The notes beneath the pieces are model-generated. The model saw nothing but the letters and a program-made list of their open reading frames with translations, searched no databases and was not told the origin of the DNA. From positions 19,110,931 through 19,174,930 of the forward strand of contig CAIIXF020000003.1 in NCBI GenBank assembly GCA_903813345.2: DNA of 64,000 nucleotides. Direction: 5' to 3'. The position numbers and the translations under genes are program-made. Positions 25,001 through 36,400 of the stretch are shown piece after piece (positions within the stretch are counted from its first letter, which is position 1; each line of letters begins with the position of its first letter). The stretch is from Owenia fusiformis. Its lineage: Eukaryota; Annelida; Polychaeta; Sabellida; Oweniidae.

Positions 25001-25875
25001 GCTAGACAAAACTAGGTCGAGTCGTGTGTTTGCGAGGTATCACTTACAACTAATGACTTGACATGCTTAAATCTTTTTCACACATTGCAAAACGTTTGAA
25101 ACAAGACATTTTATGACGATCGTAGTCTTGTAACAAGTCTCTGAGCCTCTCATACCCCTATGTATGCCACCCCCCCCCCCCCGTGTGCAAAGGGGGGGGG
25201 TCACAGGAGCTTGAAGCAAGACAACGAGGGTCGTTCCTTTAAATCAAATACGATGTTCTGCCAAGTCTTCAACATTAATTTCAATAGGTGTAAAGTGTTA
25301 CAGGACTTTTTTCATGTTATATTTTTGGCAAGGCTTTCTCAAAAACAACGTAAGTTTGTAGAGCTCATTTTGAACCTTAGTAAAATATCACATAAATTAG
25401 AGTACTGATAGTCTGGGAATCTCATTTATTAAATGTACATGTCAAACCATAACAACCTTAACAGTCAAATAGACCATAGACTATTTTTACTTGAATTTAC
25501 TTATTTTAAACTTGAGATTGACCCACTGTCTTACCTGTCACAATATCAACACTAGCTCTGGCAAGAATACCAGCCACCGACGATGATCCTGAGCCAGTTG
25601 ACGAGACCCTTGGACGACTGGGCGACGTTATTCCGTCGTTTCCAAAATGAGGTAGGCCCGATGGACGGTCAGTTTTCAAAGTCTCTTGACTCAGCGACGC
25701 CGTTGTTTTAGTTTTATCATCCGAGGCATCTGTCTCCAACATCGCAGTGTCTCTATGCATTCCTGTTGCGCGACCAAAGCGAGGGGAAAAACTCATGTTG
25801 CCTTGTTTAAAGAACTTCCTAGATTGTTGTAAGTTGATTTTGTCAACTGTTGTTAATACCGGTTTCTTTTCAAAA
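18321..25875 (-). CDS. V8-like (glutamyl endopeptidase type, S1B) serine protease, 3' exons
   Basis: Exons read on the minus strand: 25875-25535, 20343-about 20180, and 19046-18321 (stop TTA at 18321-18323 on plus). The last exon holds the whole protease domain: His in ILTCAHNLY, Asp in SDDYGVI and Ser in GGQSGSPVW form the trypsin-fold triad, with the short V8-type GGQSGSP motif. The first exon encodes a Ser/Thr-rich segment (an internal Met at MSFSPRFG is a possible start, but the frame is open upstream). The second encodes an acidic linker rich in Asp and Glu. No signal peptide is visible. Exon 1 to 2 is phase 1. The donor of exon 2 is uncertain: ATG|GTAGAG at 20180 keeps phase 0 with the last exon, while GTATAG at 20170 does not. 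Families of this kind are mainly bacterial, with scattered invertebrate members. Confidence 0.72.
19314..19441. repeat. Foldback element with about 46-bp arms
   Basis: The left arm, starting AGGGGCTTG and ending GTATGTAC, is complementary with a few mismatches to the right arm ending CAAGCCCCT. The centre holds a short direct repeat of TACTGGTTATTAAGAGTA. As RNA it would form a long hairpin inside the protease gene intron. Confidence 0.75.
19460..20074. mobile_element. Recent non-autonomous DNA transposon, 25-bp TIR, 9-bp TSD
   Basis: The element spans 19469-20065 (597 bp). Its ends are a perfect 25-bp inverted repeat (starts GGGTTTGTGTAAAAAACC). It is bordered on both sides by the direct repeat CTGGCCATT (19460-19468 and 20066-20074). 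A 9-bp duplication is typical of Mutator-type elements. Near the left end is a roughly 10-bp ACCGGGTA tandem motif. No transposase frame was seen. Perfect ends and duplication indicate a young insertion. Confidence 0.9.
22105..22210 (+). repeat. Interspersed repeat, copy 1 (partner 28503-28610)
   Basis: The two copies share words such as TCTAGTTATAAA, GACGAAGCT and TCGAACGAATGCAAAGG in the same order over about 100 bp. Copy 2 contains the palindrome CTTTTAAGGGGCCCCCCTTAAG in split form. Confidence 0.7.
22312..22871. mobile_element. Mariner/Tc1-like MITE with roughly 55-60-bp TIRs
   Basis: The ends CAGGGTGGG and CCCACCCTG are flanked by TA on both sides. The inverted repeats continue for about 55-60 bp with a few mismatches (words CGCCACTTTTT and CTACAACTTTTTT). 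Length is 560 bp; no open frame. TA duplication and CAGGGTG ends fit the Tc1/mariner group. Confidence 0.85.
22934..23945. mobile_element. Mariner-like element with decayed transposase fragment
   Basis: The ends CAGGGTGATCA and TGATCACCCTG are flanked by TA; the inverted repeats share a further TTCTGGGAATT. Length is 1,012 bp. On the minus strand near 23520-23430 a broken frame reads AAHTTLEEFF...APYSPD, similar to the mariner transposase region near its last catalytic Asp, followed by stops. It is a dead copy lying only 62 bp from the previous element. Confidence 0.7.
25170..25200. repeat. Poly-C / poly-G hairpin
   Basis: A run of about 14 C is followed 10 bases later by a run of 9 G, able to pair. 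This may be a replication-slippage site or an assembly weak point. Confidence 0.7.
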
Positions 25876-26106
25876 CTGAAAGAGAAAAACGACGTACTTA
25901 TGATTCAATGAAGTGTTTGTACAATGTGAACTTGCACATCGGTGTTAACGTGCCCTTCATATGGTAAGAATGTAAGATTTTTGAACCTGTGTGGGTTAGC
26001 ATGCTCTTAAAGGAAGACGAGGGAATATAGACGAGTTGAGACTAAATTTAAAAACAATTGTCACAATTTTGCAACTTGCTCTCATCACAGCACGTCATGG
26101 CTATTT

Positions 26107-26245
26107 TCATGTCACCACCACAATTGGTGACATATTTATAGTCTCCAACCTTTTTGTGGACGGTTCTCTCGGCGGTTGGTGTACGGCGGTGGGCGGAAGG
26201 CTTTTATAACAAAAGGCAGGTAATGATATTTTGCATGTTAATGCC
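26107..26245 (+). repeat. GTCACCAC-family interspersed repeat
   Basis: The copy begins ATGTCACCACCACAATTGG and is the best-preserved plus-orientation copy of the family also seen at 6829, 11632, 39944, 42970 and 52130. Confidence 0.65.
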
Positions 26246-26987
26246 TTTTTAAAATGTCAAACAGTTCTGACTTTATTTCAGAATAAGCGGATAATCTGAG
26301 ATTATCTGACAAGAAATAAAAAAAAACGTGGGCTCTCATTATCAATCTGATGAATTAGGACAAGTCTCCATCTTAAATATTAAATACCTTACTACTATAT
26401 TTGTTTAGATTGATAAAATAAGTGACTATATATAATGGAAAAATTGGCATGCTTTTTGAGAGGGTTGATTCTAACATTGTCCGAGTGTGTTTTTCCAAGG
26501 CGTCTGATCTAGTTCACGAGAAATTATGCGTCCCCCTCTTTGCCGAATACCCACCCCTCGACGTAATCCACAAGATGGACTCGTCTTGAATTAGCTTAGC
26601 TTTTTAATGATCAAAATGTATTAGTCTAGTATATACTACTAAAAGCACGTCAAAGGAACTCCTCCACAGGTTAAATTGAACACTCGTCACTCATTGAGTC
26701 ATGGCCTCTTTTTATGAGAGTATATTTTAATTTATTGACTTTGTCAACCTTTATTAAGTGATAGAACAAATCCTAGCAACCTTAAACAAAGATCACGTAG
26801 ACCTGCGAACAAAAAATCTGTTCACGGGGTAAATATTAACAACATTTTTAGGTATATCCGCGGGGAGAGATCCGAAGATTCAAGGGTTCGCTATGCCGAT
26901 AGGCTTTCCTGGAATTTTTTGACACGATTTATATGGTCCACCAACCCTCCCGCACGCCATCAGCTCAAGACGGACCACAGTGCCCTA

Positions 26988-27190
26988 TACAGTAAAGCCT
27001 ATGTAGTGGAACACTGCTGTTCCAATGTAGAGGATCTATTAGCACTAAGTCAATGGATCGCATGTCCTTGAAGTTTCCAATTTCAGGTGTTCCACTTACA
27101 AAAATGTTCCACTTACAGAGGTGTTCCACTTACAAAAGTGTTCCACTTAAAGAGGTGTTCCACTTACAAAAGTGTTCCGATTGACAGGTT
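26988..27190 (+). repeat. GTTCCACTTA-type interspersed repeat
   Basis: The copy starts CAGTAAAGCC and contains many GTTCCACTTACA words. It belongs to the family with ACAGTGAAACCTG ends found in three copies in the calpain introns. Confidence 0.6.
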
Positions 27191-28502
27191 TTTAACATTA
27201 TCGTTAACAGGCAAACGTTTTCAAGAACATAAGGTTTACATGGTGGAGCCTGACCGATCCTATCGTTCGCGATTAAAGAAAACATTACAAATGAATAGTG
27301 ATGAGCCAAATACGGCTGTTAATATCCCTTTACCCTTTGCAAACATCGTCAGTTATTTCTCCACCGTGATTTCTCGCGGTCTTTATCAATTTATGATATG
27401 AACTACTATATCTGTCTTACTTAATTTATTGCATTAAACACTTTCATTTTCATAATGTCAACCTGACTTCAACTGATTGATCTGGACATGTAAAAGTATT
27501 TTTTATCACAAATCACTATAGTATATTAAATTTAATGTCAGAAACAATCTATACTTTGGTACAAGGATGCCCTGCCCTGCCCTATTAAGCCATTGTATTA
27601 ATACTTACCAATGCTATATACTGTACATGTATGTAATAATGTCTGCATCCAAAAACCTATATGATCAATATTTAACAAAATCCAGTCTCGGGTATTTTAT
27701 TTCCATTAACTTAACACTGGCTGATACGGCCCATATGACAATACCACTTATTAAGTAGGAAATTGGCACATCGTATAAATCCAAATGTACCAGCAGCTGG
27801 TGAACGTCTTTTCCTCAACCTTGGTTGAACGCGTTGACCCTGGGGTTGATAAATCCTCGGCAAATGGCGCTACTCCAGAAAAAAGCATGAGAAAATCATT
27901 TGAAATTTTAGTTTTCAGCCTCCCACTGTATTTACGTTTTGTGTTTATATCCAGTAATTCTAATATCGTTCGTAGCTGAGTTAAGGTGAAATAAATCCAA
28001 TTTAATACACTGTGTATATGCGACTATTCATCCATTTGTACATGTAGGTTTAACCTGCAGTTTAAGTGTACGAATGGAAAAACATGTTCACTCGTACATA
28101 CCTGATATTGTGTGATCAGAATAAATTAAACAAGTTCAATACATATTATTTTTACAACAGACCAGGGGCTTCCTTGAATAGATGTATTGTTTACTTGATT
28201 GCAAATGAGTCACAGGTTTTGTTGAAAACCTGGTACACTATTTTGTCATTGGGCTAGGTTTTATTATGAAGTCTATTTTATTTTAGGCTATTTTACTCTA
28301 TTAGATAAAACCCCGTTTTGTGTATCATCTCTGAAGAGCGTTAAATGCTAATGGTTTCTTACAAACTCTGTTGAAAGAAAGAACGTGTTTAAAATGGATA
28401 TTGAAATCAGGAAATGAACGACTTGAAAATGACAAAGTGAATTCTGAATATGCAGTAAATATAAGCCAAGTGACCCGCAGAGACTGAAACCAACGCATCG
28501 CT

Positions 28503-28610
28503 CTTCATTTACCCTACGCGCAGTCTAGTTATAAACTACGAGGACGAAGCTCTCTTTTAAGGGGCCCCCCTTAAGAGGCGAAGTCGAACGAATGCAAAGG
28601 ATACTCTTCA
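28503..28610 (+). repeat. Interspersed repeat, copy 2 (partner 22105-22210)
   Basis: Same word order as the partner copy. It contains an inner palindrome of about 22 bp centred on GGGGCCCC near 28563. Confidence 0.7.
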
Positions 28611-30472
28611 TTATACATACATTAATTTTATTTCTTACAAATACAAATGCCTTTCTTCATGTCTAAAATTCTAAATAAAAACAAAAAATATTGAGTCGGT
28701 CCCGAAAAAACAATTTGAAGAGTTTAGCAGGTTGTCATGGACGTTAACAAAATGTTTCCATAGTGATCTTTAACAACAGGTACATCTAACAGAATTTGGA
28801 AACTGATGAGAAATAATGTTATGTTACCTGCTTTTCAAGATTACAAGCTCAATGATCATTCGTAGCTTAACGCAATTTCCCACATGAGCACATATCTACT
28901 TTTTACCGTCAGAAGATTTGATTTATGCATATGTCGACGAGTTCTATTATACCGGGGTTATTCATGTACAATATGAACACAACATTTTACACTGAGTTCA
29001 TCAGAGGTCAGAAATAAAAATGTCTCTGCACAATAAACTATTTTAGTATATAAGCATGAACTATGCAGTTCAAAGCACAGCGCCAAAAAGTACCATACTT
29101 TTGACTCACCATCTACATTAACTTGCGGGCAATAACTGGGACGTTGCGCCAGACTGTTTAGTTTATTAGTCAGTTATGTTTTTATGTCTATGTAAATAAC
29201 AACTGGCACGTCCATGTAGACAGCAGATGTGTGTGAACATACGGATATACTGGGCGGGATACAGGGCCCCTGACTGCCCAGTCCAGTGAAAATAATATGA
29301 ACTGAATCTTGTGTTTATATTAGACCAAGAATTCTATTTATGGGAGCTAGTTCTAGATCCGAGCAGATCTGCTTGTCCGGATTATTAGATTAGTGATAGG
29401 GAAGATTCACACAAGCAAGTATTGATCTAAAGGGGTTGCTTTGATTGGTTTAAATTAATCACGTGGTTCAAGCATATATACCTCCTTTGGACCAGCGTGC
29501 ATCACTGCTAGTAATTACATCTCGCAGACCTATAGGCCATTTTTATAAAAACAAACGCTTTATTAGATTTTTTTGCAATTTATCGTTTTGTTTTACTGGT
29601 GCATGTAGAAAGGACGATCAATAGCGTATCGTACAACAGGCAAAGATGCATCTTATGTCATGTAACTGTTGGAATGATGCGGCGATTCAGCATCACCGCT
29701 GCCTATAGATACAGCTGTTGATCCTGTCGAATGCTGCAATTCAACTAGCGGTTAATTGCCTTTTATCACTAATATACAAGGCAATATTTCCTTCTCTTGG
29801 AAGCAGTAGAAGATAAGCCATCCTGAATTCACGAAACTCGAAACACAATTATATACATGTTCAGTTAGATAAGAAAACGTGTTCAGAAAGCTAAGGTGTA
29901 TCTTGACATTGGATGTATTTTCAGTTGAAGCCTAGCCAATGAGCCAAAGGAGGGATAGATACATCAACGTACAAGGGAGCTTTGATTAATGCTTTCCAAA
30001 GGAAAAGAATAAGTTAGTAGATGGTTATTTAAAGTAACCTGTTATGTTCAACATCGTTTCAGTGTAACTAACATCACCCAGCTGCCGGGTATTAATATCA
30101 AATACATTCATAGTACATGTAAGCGAGATGGGAAGAGGTAAGAGGTGAGTAAGTGATAGATGATAACGTCTGGATTAACACACTCTGGATAAGAAAAACA
30201 ACAGTGATATGATAATGAACTTGGTAATTTTGGAGCATAATATATGTGCAATCACAACTTAAGGTCGGATCAGTGGGAGAAAGGACATTCTCAATATCCT
30301 TTGGAATTTATATCGATTTGTTCTACTTTGATTCAATACGATTCGTGCAATTGGATTAACAAAATTACATTGCTGGGTAATATCTGAGATGTAGAACTGT
30401 AAACAGGGTGGTTAAGAAGAGATCAATCATCAAAGAGGACCTAATATCGGAGCTGAGTCATCAGGAAAAATT

Positions 30473-33400
30473 ATGGAGTCGACCTTTACTTCCCTCAGAG
30501 ATAGACTCGTCCAGAATAAACAATTGTTCGAGGATCCTGACTTCCCTGCTGTGGACGAGTCTATTTATCATTCTGATGAAGTTCCCGATTATGTCATTTG
30601 GAAAAGACCCAAGGTAGTCTCTTAATATATTTGGGTATTGGTGTCTGATCTAATTAATCTACATTCAACTTATAACATTCAACATACCGTACTACAAATC
30701 ATCTGAATAATTACATTTGGTAAAGAATTAAGGCAGATTGTAATAATGGTATGATCTTTTGGAACACCCTGTATATGTTTAAAAGAACACCTAAATCTAA
30801 TGCACTGGTGGATCCAGAAGGGGGGGGGGGGGTATGGGTCCAGGGCTCCCCGCTTGGATGGTCCCAGAAAAATATTTTTGGCCCAATTTGGGCCCAAAAA
30901 TTTTGTAGGGCCTCAATTAGTTGGCCTTTTTGGTTATTATTTTGCCTTTTTGGGCCTTTTAAGGCCAAATTATCTAACATGGGCTTTGCATTTTAGCCCA
31001 ATTTTTCGATATAGGGGCCCAACATTTTTTAACATTTGAAATTTGGCTCCCCTCCTCAGGGGCGGATCAGGGAACCAACAAGTGGGGCCCAAATTTCTGG
31101 TCTGAGAAAAATTTTTGGCCCCCTAAAACTAAGAAATGGGCCCTAATTTTGAGGCCCATTTTCTTCAAAATTAGGCCTAAAATTAAAAAATAAGGCCTTA
31201 AAAGCCCCAGCAATGACTACAAAGGCCCACTTTTTGGGGCCTTAGGGCCTTTTTTGGCCCAACATCTATATTAGGCCCAACATTTTTTCTGGGCCCGCCC
31301 ATCCACGATCACAAACTCTAGTCCAAACTCTATCCTGCATTTTTATACAATTTTTAGGAGCTGTGTGACAATCCAAAGTTTTTCAAAGAGGGCGCTTCCA
31401 GGTTTGATCTTGCCCAAGGGGCTATAGGTAGGAAGCGTTTTCTTAATTCAAAGGGCCTTTAAGAAGTAGAGAAGGATTCCATTCATGCATGTCAATTTAT
31501 CTATGAATGATTTACATAATATAATAAGAAACTATTTTAATACATTTTACTGCTGCATTCGCAGGTCTCAGTCATAAATATCAATTCTGGTGACTAGGAA
31601 AGTTTGAACTAAGTTAATCACTTACTCCCATTAACTCCTAAAGGAAAGCCCCACTCTCCCTTAAGTCAATAGCATATATATAATAATTTTGACATATACT
31701 TTATTGTAGGCAATTGCTGGTTCATAGCAGGAGCAGCAACTCTGACCACTAAGCCATCATTGTTCAACAAGGTGGTCCTACCTGGCCAGACCTTCTCTGA
31801 CAACTATGCAGGTAAAGTTCACCGAAGAATAGTGTCCAGTTGTAAACAGTTTTGGGAGACTGAAGTTCATTTCATCAGGGAAGAAGGGATAAATGGTTGT
31901 TTTGTTAGCAGAGTATTGATTTTATTAATATTCACGTAAAAAACAAAATCAACATTTTAAAATCACCTTGCCTTGGGTCTTATGAGGAAATAAAAGCTGC
32001 TGTTTTTCAATAAATTATGGATTGTAAGGGCATGTTGTTTTCTGAAAGGAATGCTTCTATATTCTCTGCTGCCAACAGTTCAGGTGCTGGCTCAAATCAA
32101 ATGTTTTTAAAACTTGTATAAATAGCTTATTCAACAAGGTGGTCTAATGGAGCCTCACCTCAACAATTATACAGTCAATTATGAATAATCACTAATCAGT
32201 TACACGAATGTTAGTATGTGTCAGTATCGCCTTTTCATTTTTTTCTATATCCAGAAACATTATGCAAACATAATGTTTTGATTGGATATGACATCATTGT
32301 GGATTTTATGAGATATCAGATGTTTAAAGGTCAAGCCTTTCACCAAACTGACACTTTAAAGGCAGATGGTCAAGTAAGGCTTCTTGAATGCTGATATTAT
32401 TACTTAAATACAAAAAATGAATTTTTACAAGGTCAGCTTTATTTTCAGGTATATTCCGCTTCCACTTTTGGCACTATGGGACTTGGAAGGAGGTTGTCGT
32501 GGATGACAGACTCCCTGTGTATGAGACTAGTCATACGCTGTGCTTCTGCAAAAATAAAACAAACAAAGATGAATTCTGGGGCCCATTGCTTGAAAAAGCA
32601 TATGCAAAGTAAGAAAATGTACACCCCTAAGAGATTACCCCAAAATACAACATTTTCACCCATGCATTGCGTTTTGGACTTCAGATTAGTTTTACTGAAG
32701 AATCATTGCCTTTACATATAAGGTCCAGTAAAAACAAAATTTACTTCATGGTTTTTGGAGTGCATAATAATTTATAATTTAATGTTACCCTTGGTTTTTG
32801 GTTCAAAGGAATATTTTCCTCTTTGATGATATTAAATATACCTAATGCAGTAAAGCATGTAGCAAAGTACTCTGTTGAACTGTTTGCCAGATGTTCTATC
32901 CTCCAGAGATGTATCTGTTACATTACATAGAACCTGTAACTGATGTTGTTACTGATAGCATTCAGCCTTTGGAACATACTGTACATCAGTGCAAGATTAG
33001 ACCAATGTTTCACTTAAAGTGGCACTATGGTAGCTTTAAAAATATGAAGTCAGATACTTGGTCAATTAAGGCGTTTGACTGATAGCATTCAGCCTTTGGA
33101 AAACACATCAGTACAGGATTAGACCAATGTTTAACTTAAAGTGGCACTATGGTTAGCTTTAAAAATATGAAGTCAGATACTTGGTCAATTAAGGCGTTTG
33201 ACTGATTTCAGCCTTTGGAAAACACATCAGTACAGGATTAGACCAATGTTTCACTTAGAGTGGCACTATGGTAGCTTTAAAAATTGAAGTCGGATACTTG
33301 GTCAACTAAGGCGTTTGACTGATAGCATTCAGCCTTTGGAAAACACATCAGTACAGGATTAGACCAATGTTTAACTAAAGTGGCACTATGGTTAGTTTTA

Positions 33401-36400
33401 AAAATATGAAGTCGGATACTTGGTCAACTAAGGCGTTTGACTGATAGCATTCAGCCTTTGGAAAACACACCAGTACAGGATTAGACCTATGTTTCATTTA
33501 AAGTGGCACTATGATAAAACTTTAATTATTGTCAATATATGAAACAACACTCTGATATCTAAGAACATAAAATTAACCTCTTTTACTTCACTGATCTATG
33601 TAAATTGCTTTGTCTACATAACTTTCTCTGTATTTTAGAAAACTTTTCACACGTAAATTGAAAAACCATATATTATCACTTTAATACAAGATATCTGAAA
33701 ATAAAGCAAAGATGATGTTCAAAAATAAAGCAGACTTTGAAGGGCTGTATGTTGCAGTATGTCAGTTTACATTTACACACAGTTCCTACTATTGGCCATA
33801 TTCTTGATGTTTAAATAGTATTCACCCATTTTTAGGGAAGGACATTCAGTACAGAATTTGATGTTCAGTTTAACTCGAAATTGGAACACAAGTACAGCTG
33901 CTACAGGGTGTACAAAAACCTATAGCTGTTACATTGCCTATTAATAAATATAAGACAATTCAACAAGGAACCATCTTATCACTAGAAAAAATGTGAATAA
34001 GCCTTTTTGAAGTTCTTCTGACCTTCCCCCACCATTCACTCTAACCTTCCATAATAGTTAGTAGGTGAAGTAGATTGGGAGAGGGGTGTTCAAACACTTG
34101 ATGCATGAGTTACATTTATGTTTTCTCTAGGTTGAATGGTTCTTATGAAGCACTCCACTCTGGGTTGATACGTGATGCCTTGGTGGACTTTACTGGGGGG
34201 ATCTCAGAATCATTCAGGTATATATTTGTGGCACTTGATTGGCAGAATTTTCTTTTGAACTTATGCTTCTAAAATGTTGGGAAATTTGAATATTTGAAAA
34301 GTAAAAGACTAACAACTTTTTGTCAACTTTATCTCACACAATTTTAAGTCGTTACAAATATTTAGATGATTAAACCAAACTTTGCATAGGGCCTTTAAAT
34401 ATTTAGGCATCTTTCATGATATTGTCAGAGACTTTTTCAAAAATATACTTTTAATCTGTTACGCTTCAAAAAGCTGTATTATTGTCTCTTATTTTTGTTG
34501 CTTCTTTAAATAAAATATTTTCACAATATTTAGATTGGACAAAATGAGACAGGAAGAGGACCCACACCCCATTCCCCCAGACTTCTTCAAACTCATTGTA
34601 AAGAACCTGAATGTAAAGTCCCTAATGGGGCTATCAATATGGGTAAGTAATATAATAGACCATAGTAGGAGAGTACTAGGGTTTAGTATTCCTTCCAGCT
34701 TTTTCCTTGGACTATGAAACAAGTTTCTAACCTTTAATGAATGGGAAATCAAGATTAAATGGGCTTAAAAGAAGTAAACTGGTAGACCTCTCTCCCTTTT
34801 TATAATACCATATTTCAACACCATGTGGGATTTATTTGAATTCTGTAAATGTAATGAAATTCAAAAAACACACAAAAAGATTGATCCATATAAGCCTGTT
34901 TTTCAGAATTCTCAAGGGGAAATAGGAGAAGTTCCACTGGACAATGGTCTATTTAAAGGACATGCATATAGTCTTACGAAAGCCTTAGAGATCACACATG
35001 AGGGCAAGAAAGTAAAGTTGATAAGAATGAGGAACCCATGGGGTGAGAAGGAATGGAATGGGGCTTGGAGTGACAGGTAAGACTGTAAAGCTAGGTAAGA
35101 TTAAGACAGTGATCTCCCCAACATTAAAGCAAGTGGGTGCAGCACCCCAAGAGATTTAAAAAAAGGCTTGCACCCACCTGAAATTCCATTTCCACCCACT
35201 TGAAAAATAAAAAAATCATCAAAAATGGGCATATTTTTACCAATTTTGGTCTAGATTGTGAAAATGACAATTTTGCACCCACTTAAGAAAAAATCCTGTT
35301 GAGAAAACTGCAAAAGATGATATAGACATTTTTAAGAGAACTTGTTTGTGAATGTGTCATAGTATGAACCCCTGGAATTACAGCTTACCCCTGAGCCAAT
35401 ATATATGTACTAGTAAAATGTAAAACACAAAGGGCAACGTTTTAGAAATATAAAATTAGACAATCCAATTGAAATTATATATTGTATAGTATTATATTGT
35501 ATTTTATCTGAATCCCTCACTGTGTAGCTCCAAAGAATGGCAGAGCATCCCAGATAAAAAGAAGGCAGAGATGGGCCTGAAGGTGGAGGAAGATGGAGAG
35601 TTCTGGATGTCATATGAGGACGTTATGGCAAACATTGATGGCCTTGACATGGTGCATATATCCCCTCAGAACTATATAGGGGAGGATTCAAAAAATACCC
35701 AGGTATATTGTTTTTATTTAATTTTCCACGTTATATTCGGCGTATTATGTAAGGAAGGTGTCTTAAAATATCATCATGCTAGTATTCAGTAAGGCACAGC
35801 CAGTACCTTAAAATGGATGAGGCAAATTGAAATAGATGTGGCAAATTGAAATAGGTGTGGCAAATTGAAATAGGTGAGGCAAATTGAAATAGGTGAGGCA
35901 AAATGAAATAGGCGAGCCAAATTGAAATAGGTGAGGCAAATTGAAATAGGTGAGGCAAATTGAAATAGGCGAGCCAAATTGAAATAGGTGAGGCAAATTG
36001 AAGTAGGTGAGGCAAATTGATATATGTGAGGCAAATTGATATAGGTTAGGCAAATTGAAGTAGGTGAGGCAAATTGAAGTAGGTGAGGCAAATTGAAATA
36101 GGTGAGGCAAAAATTGAATTAAAAGCTGTATGTAATAATACAGGACACCATCCTCACAGTTCCAATTGAAAGAAATGTTTGAATTATAAGTTTTTTGTAA
36201 AATTTTAGTGAGGCAATTGCCTCATATGCCTCATGCATGGCTGCCTTAAAAATGTTCAAGTTTTGATTAACAAATCTGCCCAGCTGTTACTTGAAAATAC
36301 TTTGTCAATTGTTCAAAGGTTAGCCTCCCTAAGATGTAGTGATCCTCCCTGGAACTCAGTATAAGGGAACCATTATAGGTTTAATAGGTTCCTCATTATC

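Larger units (their letters stand above)
20344..25534. other. Large intron of the V8-like protease gene
   Basis: About 5.2 kb without convincing coding sequence. It contains the two TA-flanked elements at 22312-22871 and 22934-23945, a repeat copy at 22105-22210, a GTGA microsatellite near 24455 and a poly-C/poly-G hairpin at 25170-25200. Confidence 0.55.
25876..30472. other. Region between the V8-like gene and the calpain start
   Basis: These two genes are divergent, so this 4.6 kb should hold both promoters and any upstream exons of the protease gene. I could not fix either promoter. A purine-rich stretch near 30145 (GAGGTGAGTAAG) could be the donor of a non-coding first calpain exon. Interspersed repeats lie at 26107, 26988 and 28503. 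Confidence 0.45.

Noticed and set aside
27087-27401. Plus-strand frame of 104 codons
   Set aside because: Its first half is the GTTCCACTTA interspersed repeat. The second half looks somewhat gene-like but has no recognised motif or splice partner.
35779-36110. Three overlapping minus-strand frames of about 80-100 codons
   Set aside because: Produced by the 19-bp minisatellite in three frames.
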